The notes under the pieces were generated by a model. It was not told the DNA's origin. It saw only the letters and a program-made list of their open reading frames with translations, and made no database searches. A stretch of DNA of 64,000 nucleotides, from NCBI RefSeq assembly GCF_017968885.1, contig NZ_CP072913.1, forward strand, positions 3,828,001-3,892,000, in the 5' to 3' direction. The translations under genes were made by a program, and so were the position numbers. This DNA comes from Pseudomonas sp. Tri1 (GTDB lineage: Bacteria; Pseudomonadota; Gammaproteobacteria; Pseudomonadales; Pseudomonadaceae). Positions 8,221 to 16,495 of the stretch are shown one piece after another (position 1 is the first letter of the stretch; the number at the start of each line of letters is the position of its first letter).

Positions 8221-9463
8221 GGCCAGCAGCTTCTCCCCGTTCAACGGCGGCTTCTTCAAGCAGGCCGTGCTCGGCCAACTGCGCCGCCTGCGTCACGGCC
8301 ATCTGCGCCTGACGGTCGATGGCGCGCCGTTGAGTTTCGGCGACCTGAGCAGTCCCTTGGTAGCCGAGGTCGAGATCCTCGACGCCGCCGCCTGGGGCAT
8401 GGTCGCCGGTAACGGTTCCATCGGCGCCGGCGAGGCCTATATCCGGGGCTACTGGCGCAGCGCCGACCTGACCGCCGTGACACGCCTGTTTGTGGCCAAC
8501 CTGGAAGTGCTCGACGCCATGGACAGCGGCCTGGCCCGCCTCAGTCGCCCCCTGATGCGCGGCTTGCACTGGCTCAACCGCAACAATCGAAAAGGCTCGC
8601 GGCGCAATATCATCGCTCACTACGACTTGGGTAATGAGCTGTTCGAGCGACTGCTCGACCCCACTATGATGTATTCGGCCGCACTGTTCGAAAGCCCGGA
8701 GCAAAGCCTGGAAGACGCCCAGCTCAACAAGCTTGAACGCATCTGCCGCAAGCTCGATCTGCGCCCAGGCGACCATTTGCTGGAAATCGGTACGGGCTGG
8801 GGCAGCCTCGCCATCCATGCAGCCACTCACTACGGTTGCAAGGTGACCACCACGACCTTGTCCGACGAGCAATACCGCCACGCGCTGCAGCGCATCGAGA
8901 CGCTGGGTCTGCAGGACCGCGTGCACGTGCTGTGCAAGGACTATCGTGACTTGCATGGGCGCTACGACAAGTTGGTGTCCATCGAAATGATCGAAGCCGT
9001 CGGGCATCGATACCTGCCTGAGTATTTCCGCTGCTGCGCCGCGTTGCTCAAGGATGACGGCCTGATGCTGCTGCAATCGATCACCATCCGCGACCAGCGC
9101 TACACCCAGGCCCGACGTTCGGTGGATTTTATCCAGCGCCATGTTTTCCCCGGCGGCGCACTGCCGTCGCTGTCGATTCTGTTGAGCATCGCCAGCACGC
9201 GGACGCAACTCAACCTGCTGCACCTTGAGGATTTCGGTGCGCACTACGCCCGTACGCTGCGACACTGGCATGAGAATCTGCGCCAATCGCGCCAGGTTTT
9301 GTTGGAGCTGGGCTACGACGAAACCTTCCAGCGCCTGTGGGAATTCTACCTGTGCTACTGCGAAGGGGGATTCCAGGAGCGTGCCATCGGCGTTGCCCAG
9401 TTGCTGTTCGCCGGCCCCGCTGCCCGCCCGACGGCCCTGGCGGAACAACGGCAGGCCCGATGA
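8192..9463 (+). CDS. cyclopropane-fatty-acyl-phospholipid synthase-like methyltransferase
   Basis: A 423-aa SAM-dependent methyltransferase of the CFA synthase family. It shows HYDLGNELFERLLDPTMMYSAALF, then the SAM-binding loop LLEIGTGWGSLAIHAA, and later YDKLVSIEMIEAVGHRYLPEYF (catalytic Glu/His region). The start at 8192 follows AAGGACCCC and fits the family. CFA synthases add a methylene or methyl group to unsaturated acyl chains of membrane phospholipids; UfaM-type members make a methylated alkene instead. The flanking flavoprotein and DUF1365 gene favour the UfaM-like role. The stop overlaps the next gene (ATGA). Confidence 0.85.
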   Translation: MPEPTLSVTKASSFSPFNGGFFKQAVLGQLRRLRHGHLRLTVDGAPLSFGDLSSPLVAEVEILDAAAWGMVAGNGSIGAGEAYIRGYWRSADLTAVTRLFVANLEVLDAMDSGLARLSRPLMRGLHWLNRNNRKGSRRNIIAHYDLGNELFERLLDPTMMYSAALFESPEQSLEDAQLNKLERICRKLDLRPGDHLLEIGTGWGSLAIHAATHYGCKVTTTTLSDEQYRHALQRIETLGLQDRVHVLCKDYRDLHGRYDKLVSIEMIEAVGHRYLPEYFRCCAALLKDDGLMLLQSITIRDQRYTQARRSVDFIQRHVFPGGALPSLSILLSIASTRTQLNLLHLEDFGAHYARTLRHWHENLRQSRQVLLELGYDETFQRLWEFYLCYCEGGFQERAIGVAQLLFAGPAARPTALAEQRQAR

Positions 9464-9948
9464 ACCGCATCGGCCTGCTGATCAACGCACTCTGGCTGCA
9501 ACTGGGCTGGTGGGGATGCGTGGCTGGCGCCCACCAGCCAGGCTGGCTGCTGGTGGTAATCTGTGGCCTGCTCGCTCACCTAGCATTCAGCCCGACGCCC
9601 AAGTCCGAGTTCTATGCGGTGACCAGCGTTGGCCTCTGCGGCATGTTGCTGGACTGGAGCCTGGGCGCACAGGGCCTGTTCGTGTTCAAGCAGAGCCCGT
9701 TGCCACTTTGGCTGGCCCTGCTCTGGCTGGTCTTCGCCACGGGCTTGCGGCATAGCCTGGCCTGGGCCATACGGCCGGTCTGGCGCGGTGCGCTGGCAGG
9801 CATGGTGGGTGGTCCGCTGGCCTATTGCGTGGGAGCACCATTGGCCGGGGTTACGCTGCCCCTTGGCGTACTCGGAACCGCGTTGGTCTTGGCCCCTCTC
9901 TGGGGGTTATGGCTACCACTGGCGTTGCGCCTGGCTGAATCGCGCTGA
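9460..9948 (+). CDS. DUF2878 family inner-membrane protein
   Basis: A 162-aa protein that is nearly all hydrophobic, with about five or six predicted membrane helices. It fits the DUF2878 family, which has no known biochemical function. It starts inside the stop of the methyltransferase gene (ATGA) and is the last plus-strand gene of the operon. It ends 21 bp before the 3' end of a convergent, frameshifted DUF6482 gene. Confidence 0.75.
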   Translation: MNRIGLLINALWLQLGWWGCVAGAHQPGWLLVVICGLLAHLAFSPTPKSEFYAVTSVGLCGMLLDWSLGAQGLFVFKQSPLPLWLALLWLVFATGLRHSLAWAIRPVWRGALAGMVGGPLAYCVGAPLAGVTLPLGVLGTALVLAPLWGLWLPLALRLAESR

Positions 9949-9969
9949 CCACGGGATGCAAGCGGGCAG

Positions 9970-10274
9970 CTACCAAGGCTCGTCCAGAAAAAGTGGCAGG
10001 CGCAATGGCTCGCCCCCCCCTCGCGCAAACCGCACATTTCATCATGGACCACCTGTTGCACCAGCACGCACGGCAGGCGCGGCACAAAACGCAGCAGTTC
10101 ACGAAGATGGGTGGTAGAGCGCACCGGCAACGTCTTGCCCGATTCGTCGAGCAGCGTATACAACCCACTGCCCCGCCGAGCGCGCAACACGTAAAGACCG
10201 CCTTCCAGCGACAAGAGCTCGAGTTCGTGGATCCGACCGTCGACGGCCAGATCGGTCAGCTCCTGCAAGGTCAT
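9970..10274 (-). pseudogene. DUF6482 family gene with a frameshift in a C8 tract
   Basis: The N-terminal part (MTLQELTDLAVDGRIHELEL to HDEMCGLREG, about 85 codons) looks like small DUF6482 proteins of Pseudomonas. At a run of eight C (10013-10020, G8 on the coding strand) the frame moves away from the expected ending. Adding one G or removing two restores EPLRLPLFLDEPW and a TAG at 9972-9970, giving a family-sized product of about 100 aa. As written, the frame runs on to 9822, antisense to the DUF2878 gene, with an implausible tail. It is a recent mutation, a phase-variable tract or a sequencing error. The start overlaps the end of the upstream DUF3833 gene by 4 bp. Confidence 0.7.
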
Positions 10275-10810
10275 GGCGTACTCCCGGCCTGACGCCGGAA
10301 AAACAGGGTCACCTGGCCCAGCTCGACACCGAGCTTGCTCATGCTGGAACGGTTGATCAGCGTGTCTTCATCCATCAGGTACATCCAGTCATCGAAAGTG
10401 ACTTCATAGGTCGAACCGTCGACCGGCAGGTTCAGCCGATAACGCCAACGTAGAGCATTGCCAGCCACTTCTCCCTGCGCCTCGCCGATCACGTCGTCCG
10501 CACGACCGCGCCAAAGCCCTGGCCCAACAGGCGTCAACGTCCAGACCCGCCGCTGGCGAGTGCCGTCGCTGTAGAGGAAACGCTCATCCAGGATCAGTCG
10601 ATCACCCTCGTGGCGGCTGGAAATCTCCACCACAAAACGCTTGATCACTTCACCCGAACGCTTTTGATAGATGCCCCAGGCCTTGACGGGCTTGCTGAAA
10701 AACTGCGCCAGATCCAGTCGTGGTTGCTGGTCGGCATAACGTTCGACATTCACATTCCCGCAACTGGTCAGGCCCAGCATCAGCAGCAATGCCAGCAGAA
10801 AATGCTTCAC
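10271..10810 (-). CDS. DUF3833 lipoprotein
   Basis: A 179-aa protein with a lipoprotein signal (MKHFLLALLLMLGLTSCGN, lipobox LTSC with Cys17). The rest is a beta-rich lipocalin-like domain rich in DGTRQRRVWTLTPVG and YEVTFDDWMYLMDEDTL blocks typical of DUF3833. It is expected in the periplasm, anchored to a membrane, where a lipid-binding role would suit the neighbouring lipid-modification genes. It overlaps the chalcone-isomerase-like gene by 4 bp, so the minus-strand genes form a second operon converging on the first. Confidence 0.8.
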   Translation of the reverse strand: MKHFLLALLLMLGLTSCGNVNVERYADQQPRLDLAQFFSKPVKAWGIYQKRSGEVIKRFVVEISSRHEGDRLILDERFLYSDGTRQRRVWTLTPVGPGLWRGRADDVIGEAQGEVAGNALRWRYRLNLPVDGSTYEVTFDDWMYLMDEDTLINRSSMSKLGVELGQVTLFFRRQAGSTP

Positions 10811-11373
10811 TGATTCTCTCTCCCTTCACTTGAACTCTGGATTCCAAGTAATTGATTCCTAAGAATGGGTTCTCGAGTTCGAGGATCGAGCCAGATAGCA
10901 AAAAATGCCCGGGCAAACAGTGGGTCTGCGACCACAAGAGACAGCTTTTCACCCACATAGAAATGACAGCCCTGCCCCGGTAGATACACGCCAGTGATAC
11001 GGCTTCCAGGCTTCACATCAATAAAAGCACGGCGCATTTGACCGGCCCATTCGTCCCGGCGCTTGACGTCCAGGGGCGCCCCGTTGAGGCGCTGCATTTC
11101 CTTCAGGCTCGTTTGGACCAAAGCCTCTTTACCGATGACGCGCCGGTAACTGAGTTCCAGGGCAAACGCCGTTTCCAGGCTTGGCACAGCGGCCGCACTC
11201 CAGAGCCTGGCCTGGTAGATGTCGAACCCGTACCAGTCGAAATCGGCTTGCCCGACCAGGCGCGTGCCTGGCAAAACGCCGCGCCAGTCCGACAAGGTTT
11301 GAGTGCAATAAAGCGTAGACATGCACACCACTATAGCGACCAAGCTTTTCCTGAGCGCGAGCGACCGGGCCAT
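10807..11373 (-). CDS. chalcone isomerase-fold family protein
   Basis: A 188-aa protein with an N-terminal hydrophobic segment (likely Sec signal or anchor, residues 8-26) followed by a chalcone-isomerase-like domain: GVLPGTRLVGQADFDWYGFDIYQARLW and later PGSRITGVYLPGQGCHFYVG. Bacterial members of this fold bind fatty acids rather than isomerise chalcones. It is first in the minus-strand operon and begins 37 bp downstream of the second TGTACA-N12-TGTACA site. A fatty-acid-binding job with the lipid cluster is inferred. Confidence 0.8.
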   Translation of the reverse strand: MARSLALRKSLVAIVVCMSTLYCTQTLSDWRGVLPGTRLVGQADFDWYGFDIYQARLWSAAAVPSLETAFALELSYRRVIGKEALVQTSLKEMQRLNGAPLDVKRRDEWAGQMRRAFIDVKPGSRITGVYLPGQGCHFYVGEKLSLVVADPLFARAFFAIWLDPRTREPILRNQLLGIQSSSEGRENQ

Positions 11374-11410
11374 GAAAGCACTACTCGTTTACCAAGGGAG
11401 CCTTGATAAT

Positions 11411-11434
11411 TGTACAAGAAATTAATTTTGTACA
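11411..11434. promoter_or_regulatory. second TGTACA-N12-TGTACA operator, LitR/CarH type
   Basis: Two TGTACA hexamers separated by 12 bp lie 38-61 bp upstream of the chalcone-isomerase-like gene. The spacing equals that at 4942-4965, and both sites, read in the transcription direction, continue as TGTACAAT. The two sites bracket the whole 6.4-kb convergent block, which argues for one regulon. Confidence 0.6.
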
Positions 11435-11507
11435 GCTTTTAAAGAAAACTCCGCTTACTTACACGAGGCTCATTTCGCAGAATGGATAAACCGGATCGTA
11501 TGTGCAG

Positions 11508-12563
11508 CTATATGCTTTCCGAGACATCGATCTGAAGTGGCACCACCCGCCTTGACGCCGAGCCTGGCGGCGTGGCTGTTGCTGCCTCGACCAGTGCTTC
11601 AACCGCTTGTTCGGCCATGGCCGCGACAGGATGCGACAGCACCGCCTGGACCAGCCCCGTCTTCAACGCGTCACGCGTCAGTGGCGTCAGGTCATGGCAC
11701 ACCACGATGGGCAAGCGCAGCTGTCGGTCCTTGAGATCGCGCAAAGCCCGCAACACCCCCGCTATGCCACCTCCAGCCACATAAAGCCCGACAAGATCAG
11801 GTTCTGCCGTGAGCAGGTCCAACGTGTTGCCATAGGCGAACTCATCGTCCTCCAGCGTCAGGCGCGAGGCGAGCAGTTCCCATTCACTGGAGTGCTCCGC
11901 CAGATAACTGCGAAAGCTCAGTTCACACAACTCCTGGCACTGGAAACGCTGGCTGCTGAGCATGACCGCCACCGGGCCAGGCTGGCCGGCGAGGCGACTG
12001 ACGAACCAGCCTGCCGTGCGCCCGGTGAGCCGGTTGTCCAACCCGACATAACCTGTGCCGGTAGCGCTGGACAGCTCGGACAGCAGTGCCACCACCGAAA
12101 CACCCGTCTCGCGCAGTTGTGCGACCGCCTCGCGCACCCTGGGATGGTCCACCGCCACCACGCCCAGGCCGTCCACTTGATCGCGCAAGGACGAGATGCG
12201 CTGCGCCACGGTGATCGGGTCGAGGTCATCCAGATAGCCGATGACCACCCGAATCCGCGCTCGCGTGCACGTTGCGGCGGCATTCGACAACGCGTGGGCA
12301 AGGCCTTGGTAAAAAGGCACGCCGCTTTTCTGCAACAGGAAGCCAAGCCGCAAGGTCGGGCGGTCATTGAGCACCCGCTGTTCGATAACGCCCTTGGCAT
12401 GAAACCCCAACCGCGCGGCAGCCGCGGCGATGCGCTGGGCGGTGTCGGCGCGCACGTCAGCGCGCAGGTTCAGCACCCGGTCGACGGTGGACAGGCTGAC
12501 TCCGGCTTCCCGAGCGACATCGGCCATCGTGGGCCGCAGCTTACGACGTGGTTTTTCTGACAT
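11508..12563 (-). CDS. LacI-family transcriptional regulator
   Basis: A 351-aa regulator with an N-terminal LacI helix-turn-helix (TMADVAREAGVSLSTVDRVLNLRADVRADTAQRI) and a periplasmic-binding-protein-like ligand domain (TLRLGFLLQKSGVPFYQGL and onwards) expected to bind a sugar or sugar derivative. It diverges from the TIM-barrel/dehydrogenase operon over a 127-bp gap, so it probably represses that operon. No clear LacI palindrome was picked out in the gap. Confidence 0.88.
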   Translation of the reverse strand: MSEKPRRKLRPTMADVAREAGVSLSTVDRVLNLRADVRADTAQRIAAAAARLGFHAKGVIEQRVLNDRPTLRLGFLLQKSGVPFYQGLAHALSNAAATCTRARIRVVIGYLDDLDPITVAQRISSLRDQVDGLGVVAVDHPRVREAVAQLRETGVSVVALLSELSSATGTGYVGLDNRLTGRTAGWFVSRLAGQPGPVAVMLSSQRFQCQELCELSFRSYLAEHSSEWELLASRLTLEDDEFAYGNTLDLLTAEPDLVGLYVAGGGIAGVLRALRDLKDRQLRLPIVVCHDLTPLTRDALKTGLVQAVLSHPVAAMAEQAVEALVEAATATPPGSASRRVVPLQIDVSESI

Positions 12564-12690
12564 GTTTTGACACCTCTATCGGGCATCATGAGGGGTTTTG
12601 ATAGATTAAGCCATCACCCCATGGCCCCCTCTGCGGCAACCCAATAGCATCAGGCCAAGCACATAAAAACAAACACAGCCGGAGTGCCCC

Positions 12691-13614
12691 ATGACCATCC
12701 ACATTTGCACCGCGCCTTGCTGCTGGGGCGTCGATGACGTCAAGAATCCTTTCCTGCCTCCGTGGCGCCGCGTGCTTGGCGAAGCGGCCGAGGCCGGCTA
12801 TCGCGGCATCGAGCTGGGCCCCTATGGTTACCTGCCGCTCGACGCCGGAACCGTCAGTCCCGTCTTGTCCGAACTTGATCTGCATGTGGTCGCCGGGACG
12901 ATCTTCGACGACCTCGTCACCCCCGCCAACCTGCCCGAACTGCTGCGCCAGACCCATGACATCTGCACGCTGCTCAAACAGCTGCCGCCCATGGAACAGC
13001 AAACCGGCCAACGTCATGCAGGGCCCTACCTGGTGATCATCGACTGGGGCCACGAGGAGCGCGACTACGCCGCCGGCCACTCGGACCGCGCGCCACGCCT
13101 GGACGATGCACGCTGGAACACCATGATGGCGCACATCCGCGCCATCGCCGACCTCGCCTGGCACACCTACGGCATCCGCGCCGTTATCCATCCCCACGCC
13201 GGCGGCTACATCGAGTTCGCCGATGAGCTGGCGCGCCTGGTGGACGACATTCCCGACGAAGTCGCCGGGCTGTGCCTGGACACCGGGCATCTCTATTACG
13301 CGGGCATGGACCCGCTCGCCTCGCTGCGCACCTACGCTCATCGCCTGGACTACCTGCACTTCAAGGACATCGACCCGGTGGTGTTCGACCAGGTGCTGAA
13401 CGAGCACATCCGTTTCTTTGCCGCCTGCGCCCGAGGCGTGATGTGCCCCATCGGGCGTGGTGTCATCGACTACCCAGCGCTGCACAGCCTCGTGCATGAA
13501 TTGGGTTACCAGGGCTGCATCACCGTCGAACAGGAACGTGACCCGCGCAACGCCGGGACCAGCCTGGACGACGTAGCGGCCAGCCGCGCCTACCTGGCCC
13601 GAATCGGTTTCTGA
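12691..13614 (+). CDS. sugar phosphate isomerase/epimerase family protein (TIM barrel)
   Basis: A 307-aa member of the xylose-isomerase-like/AP-endonuclease-2 TIM-barrel family, related to inosose dehydratase (IolE) and hydroxypyruvate isomerase. It has AAEAGYRGIELGPYGYLPLD near the N-terminus, AVIHPHAGGYIEF near 170, LCLDTGHLYYAGMDP near 195 and YLHFKDIDP near 225, the usual metal-binding His/Asp/Glu strands. The Cys pair in TAPCCWGVDD at the N-terminus is also seen in IolE-like proteins. Followed 20 bp later by an Idh/MocA oxidoreductase, it likely catalyses dehydration or isomerisation of a keto-sugar or inositol-like compound. Substrate unknown. Confidence 0.8.
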   Translation: MTIHICTAPCCWGVDDVKNPFLPPWRRVLGEAAEAGYRGIELGPYGYLPLDAGTVSPVLSELDLHVVAGTIFDDLVTPANLPELLRQTHDICTLLKQLPPMEQQTGQRHAGPYLVIIDWGHEERDYAAGHSDRAPRLDDARWNTMMAHIRAIADLAWHTYGIRAVIHPHAGGYIEFADELARLVDDIPDEVAGLCLDTGHLYYAGMDPLASLRTYAHRLDYLHFKDIDPVVFDQVLNEHIRFFAACARGVMCPIGRGVIDYPALHSLVHELGYQGCITVEQERDPRNAGTSLDDVAASRAYLARIGF

Positions 13615-13634
13615 TCAGCACAAGGACAAACCCC

Positions 13635-14804
13635 ATGATCAACGGCAGCAAAACCCTTACGCGCCCCATCCGCTGGGCCATGGTCGGTGGCGGGGAGCAA
13701 AGCCAGATCGGCTACATCCACCGCTCGGCCGCCCTGCGCGACCGGAGTTTCGAATTGGTCGCCGCGGCGCTGGATATCGACCCTGCACGCGGCCGGACCT
13801 TTGGCGAGCAATTGGGCATCGACCCCGCGCGCTGCTATTCGGACTACCTGAGCCTGTTCGAACTGGAAGCGCAACGTGCCGATGGGATCGAGGCAGTGTC
13901 GATCGCCACGCCCAACGGCACCCACTACGCCATCACCCGGGCCGCCCTGGAAGCCGGGCTGCATGTAGTCTGCGAAAAGCCGCTGTGTTTTACCCTCGAA
14001 CAGGCCGAGGCACTGCGCACCCTGGCGCAAACCAAGGGCCGCATCGTTGGCCTGACCTACGGCTACGCCGGGCACCAGTTGGTCGAACAGGCCCGGGCGA
14101 TGATCGCGGCGGGAGAACTGGGGGACGTGCGTATGGTGCACATGCAGTTCGCCCATGGTTTCCATAGTGCACCGGTCGAGGCGCAGAACCAGGCCACCCA
14201 GTGGCGCGTCGACCCGCGCCAGGCCGGGCCCAGCTACGTGCTGGGGGATGTCGGCACCCACCCGTTGTACCTGGCGAAAGTGATGCTGCCCGACCTCAAG
14301 ATCAAACGGCTGATGTGCAGTCGGCAAAGCTTCGTCGCCAGCCGCGCTCCGTTGGAGGACAACGCCTACACCTTGATGGAGTACGAAGGCGGCGCCATGG
14401 GCATGGTCTGGTCCAGCGCGGTGAACGCCGGGTCCATGCACGGGCAAAAGATCCGTGTGATCGGCTCCCGGGCCAGCCTTGAGTGGTGGGACGAACGGCC
14501 CAACCAACTGAGTTTCGAAATCCAGGGCCAACCGGCGCAGGTCCTGGAGCGCGGCATGGGCTACCTGCACCCCGACGCGCTGCAGGACGACCGTATCGGC
14601 GGTGGCCATCCCGAAGGGCTGTTCGAAGCCTGGTCCAATCTCTATCGCCGCTTTGCCCTGGCCATGGACGCATCCGACCGTGGCGACAGCGAGGCACTGG
14701 CCGCCCTGCGCTACCCCGACATCAACGCCGGCGTCGACGGCGTGCGCTGGGTCGAACGCTGTGTGGAATCAGCCAACCAGGATTCAGCCTGGGTCGCGTA
14801 TTGA
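13635..14804 (+). CDS. Gfo/Idh/MocA family oxidoreductase
   Basis: A 389-aa NAD(P)-dependent sugar or inositol dehydrogenase. The N-terminal Rossmann fold begins at WAMVGGGEQSQIGYIHR; VSIATPNGTHYAITRAALEAGLHVVCEKPL is the family EKP motif (catalytic Lys). A C-terminal Gfo-type beta-sheet domain follows, with GDVGTHPLYLAKVML holding the His used in catalysis. Members oxidise the C2/C3 hydroxyl of sugars or inositols. It sits between two TIM-barrel isomerase genes, a combination typical of pathways through 3-keto- or 2-keto-sugar intermediates. Confidence 0.85.
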   Translation: MINGSKTLTRPIRWAMVGGGEQSQIGYIHRSAALRDRSFELVAAALDIDPARGRTFGEQLGIDPARCYSDYLSLFELEAQRADGIEAVSIATPNGTHYAITRAALEAGLHVVCEKPLCFTLEQAEALRTLAQTKGRIVGLTYGYAGHQLVEQARAMIAAGELGDVRMVHMQFAHGFHSAPVEAQNQATQWRVDPRQAGPSYVLGDVGTHPLYLAKVMLPDLKIKRLMCSRQSFVASRAPLEDNAYTLMEYEGGAMGMVWSSAVNAGSMHGQKIRVIGSRASLEWWDERPNQLSFEIQGQPAQVLERGMGYLHPDALQDDRIGGGHPEGLFEAWSNLYRRFALAMDASDRGDSEALAALRYPDINAGVDGVRWVERCVESANQDSAWVAY

Positions 14805-14847
14805 CCCCCTCGCCACGGTAATGAGCATTACTTGAAGGAGAACAACA

Positions 14848-15750
14848 ATGAAAATCGCCCTCGACCCGTACATGCACCGCCACCTGAGCCTGCCGGATCT
14901 GTGCCGCAAGACCGCCGAGCTTGGCTACGAGTACCTGGAGCTGTCGCCACGGGAAGACTTCCTGCCTTGGTGGGTGCGCCCCCGCGCCCACAAGGAACGC
15001 ATCGTCCAATTCAAGAAAGCCCTGCGCGACCATAATCTGCAACTGGCCTCTCTGCTGCCAATGTACCGCTGGGCCAGCCCCCATGAAGACGAACGCCGGG
15101 CGGCGGTGAATTACTGGAAAGAAGCCATCCAGATCGCCGTGGAGATGGGCTGCACAACCATGAATTCGGAGTTCGGTCGCGGGCCTTCACCGGATCGCGG
15201 GCACAAAGTCAGCTGCTGCGGGGGGCTACACAGCCATGAGTCCAGCGAAGCGGCCTGGTGGCGCTCGATGGAGGAACTGGTGCCGATCCTGGAAAGCGAG
15301 GGCGTCACGCTGAACGTCGAACCGCACCCGGAAGACTGGTGCGAAACCCTGCACCCGGCCCTGGACATGCTCAAGACCATCGGTTCGGACAACGTCAGGT
15401 TTCTTTACTGCACGCCGCACACCTTCTATTTCGGCGATGACATGAAGGCCATGATCGCCGAGGCGGGGTCGATGATCGCCCATGTCCACATCGCCGATAC
15501 CTACAACCACAAGGCCTCCTCCGGCCTGCGCTACATCGTCAACCCACCAGGTGCCAAAGTCACCGTCCACCAGCACATGGACATGCACCAGGGCGAGATC
15601 GACTGGGACCTGTTCTTCAGCGAACTGGCCAAGACTGGCTTTGACGGCATCGTCACCGCCTGCGTGTTCGGCTGGGAAGAACGGGCGGATGAATCCGGGC
15701 GCTTCATGCGCAAGGAAATCCAGGCCTACGTCGATAAGTACTTCAGGTAG
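14848..15750 (+). CDS. sugar phosphate isomerase/epimerase family protein (TIM barrel)
   Basis: A 300-aa second TIM-barrel protein of the AP-endonuclease-2/xylose isomerase-like class. It has CRKTAELGYEYLELSPREDFLPWW near the N-terminus, LNVEPHPEDWCETL near 155, IAHVHIADTYNH near 210, and a WDLFFSELAKTGFDGIVTACVFGWEERAD end. Preceded by GAAGGAGAACAACA. It differs clearly from the first TIM-barrel protein and probably catalyses a separate step of the same LacI-controlled pathway. No transporter or kinase gene accompanies the three enzymes. Confidence 0.8.
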   Translation: MKIALDPYMHRHLSLPDLCRKTAELGYEYLELSPREDFLPWWVRPRAHKERIVQFKKALRDHNLQLASLLPMYRWASPHEDERRAAVNYWKEAIQIAVEMGCTTMNSEFGRGPSPDRGHKVSCCGGLHSHESSEAAWWRSMEELVPILESEGVTLNVEPHPEDWCETLHPALDMLKTIGSDNVRFLYCTPHTFYFGDDMKAMIAEAGSMIAHVHIADTYNHKASSGLRYIVNPPGAKVTVHQHMDMHQGEIDWDLFFSELAKTGFDGIVTACVFGWEERADESGRFMRKEIQAYVDKYFR

Positions 15751-15759
15751 ACGCGTTCG

Positions 15760-16218
15760 TCACTCCAGTAATTGAACGATCCGCGGCTCTATCGCGCTTG
15801 CGCTCACCTCGAGCAAGGCCAGCGTCACCGGTAGCTTGAACCGCCGCCGGCCGGCGCTGCCGGGGTTGAGGTACACACGTTCGCCGCGCCACTCGATGCC
15901 TGGCTTGTGGGAGTGGCCGGTGATCACCAGTTTCACTCCCGGTTCGAGCACCGCCGGCACATCAGCGATGTCATGCACCAGCAAAACCAGCCACCCGCAG
16001 AGCTCGAATTGCAGGCGGTCGGCAAGTTGCCCAGCCCAATCGGCCCCCAAGTCGTTATTGCCACGCACCACATGCAATGGTGCGATGGATGCCAGTTGAT
16101 CCAGGATCCCGTGGCTGCCGATGTCACCGGCATGGATGATCCGATCACATTCCTCCAACGCTGCCAGCGCTTGCGGACGGAGCAGACCGTGGGTATCGGA
16201 AATGACGCCAACCTTCAT
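15760..16218 (-). CDS. YfcE/MJ0936-type metallophosphoesterase
   Basis: A 152-aa small phosphodiesterase-fold protein. The metal ligands are in order: DTHG (residues 8-11), HAGDIG (31-36), RGNNDLG (52-58), VHDIA and ITGHSHKPG (near 100). That is the complete two-metal calcineurin-like site of the YfcE family. Such proteins hydrolyse phosphodiesters in vitro, but the cellular substrate is not known. The gene converges on the sugar cluster, leaving only 9 bp between stops. Confidence 0.85.
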   Translation of the reverse strand: MKVGVISDTHGLLRPQALAALEECDRIIHAGDIGSHGILDQLASIAPLHVVRGNNDLGADWAGQLADRLQFELCGWLVLLVHDIADVPAVLEPGVKLVITGHSHKPGIEWRGERVYLNPGSAGRRRFKLPVTLALLEVSASAIEPRIVQLLE

Positions 16219-16495
16219 GAGCGGTCCCCTCGCAGAAAACAGCGGCTACCGTGCAGCCCAACGGGAGCAAGCTTGCGCGCCACAATGACTCAGGCAAACC
16301 CTGGAAAGCAGCATGGCTTGACCGACAGCTATTAGGCACTAACCGCGGGCGTTTGTGTCCTTACTTTAACGCCTGATATCTACCCACGCGTGTCACCGCA
16401 CATGCCGGCCGCGTCGCAGCTAGCTAACGTGCTGAAATCGAATAAGATAGGCTCCGCCTCAATCGTGCGCAGACCCGTCGTAGAAGGAAATATTG

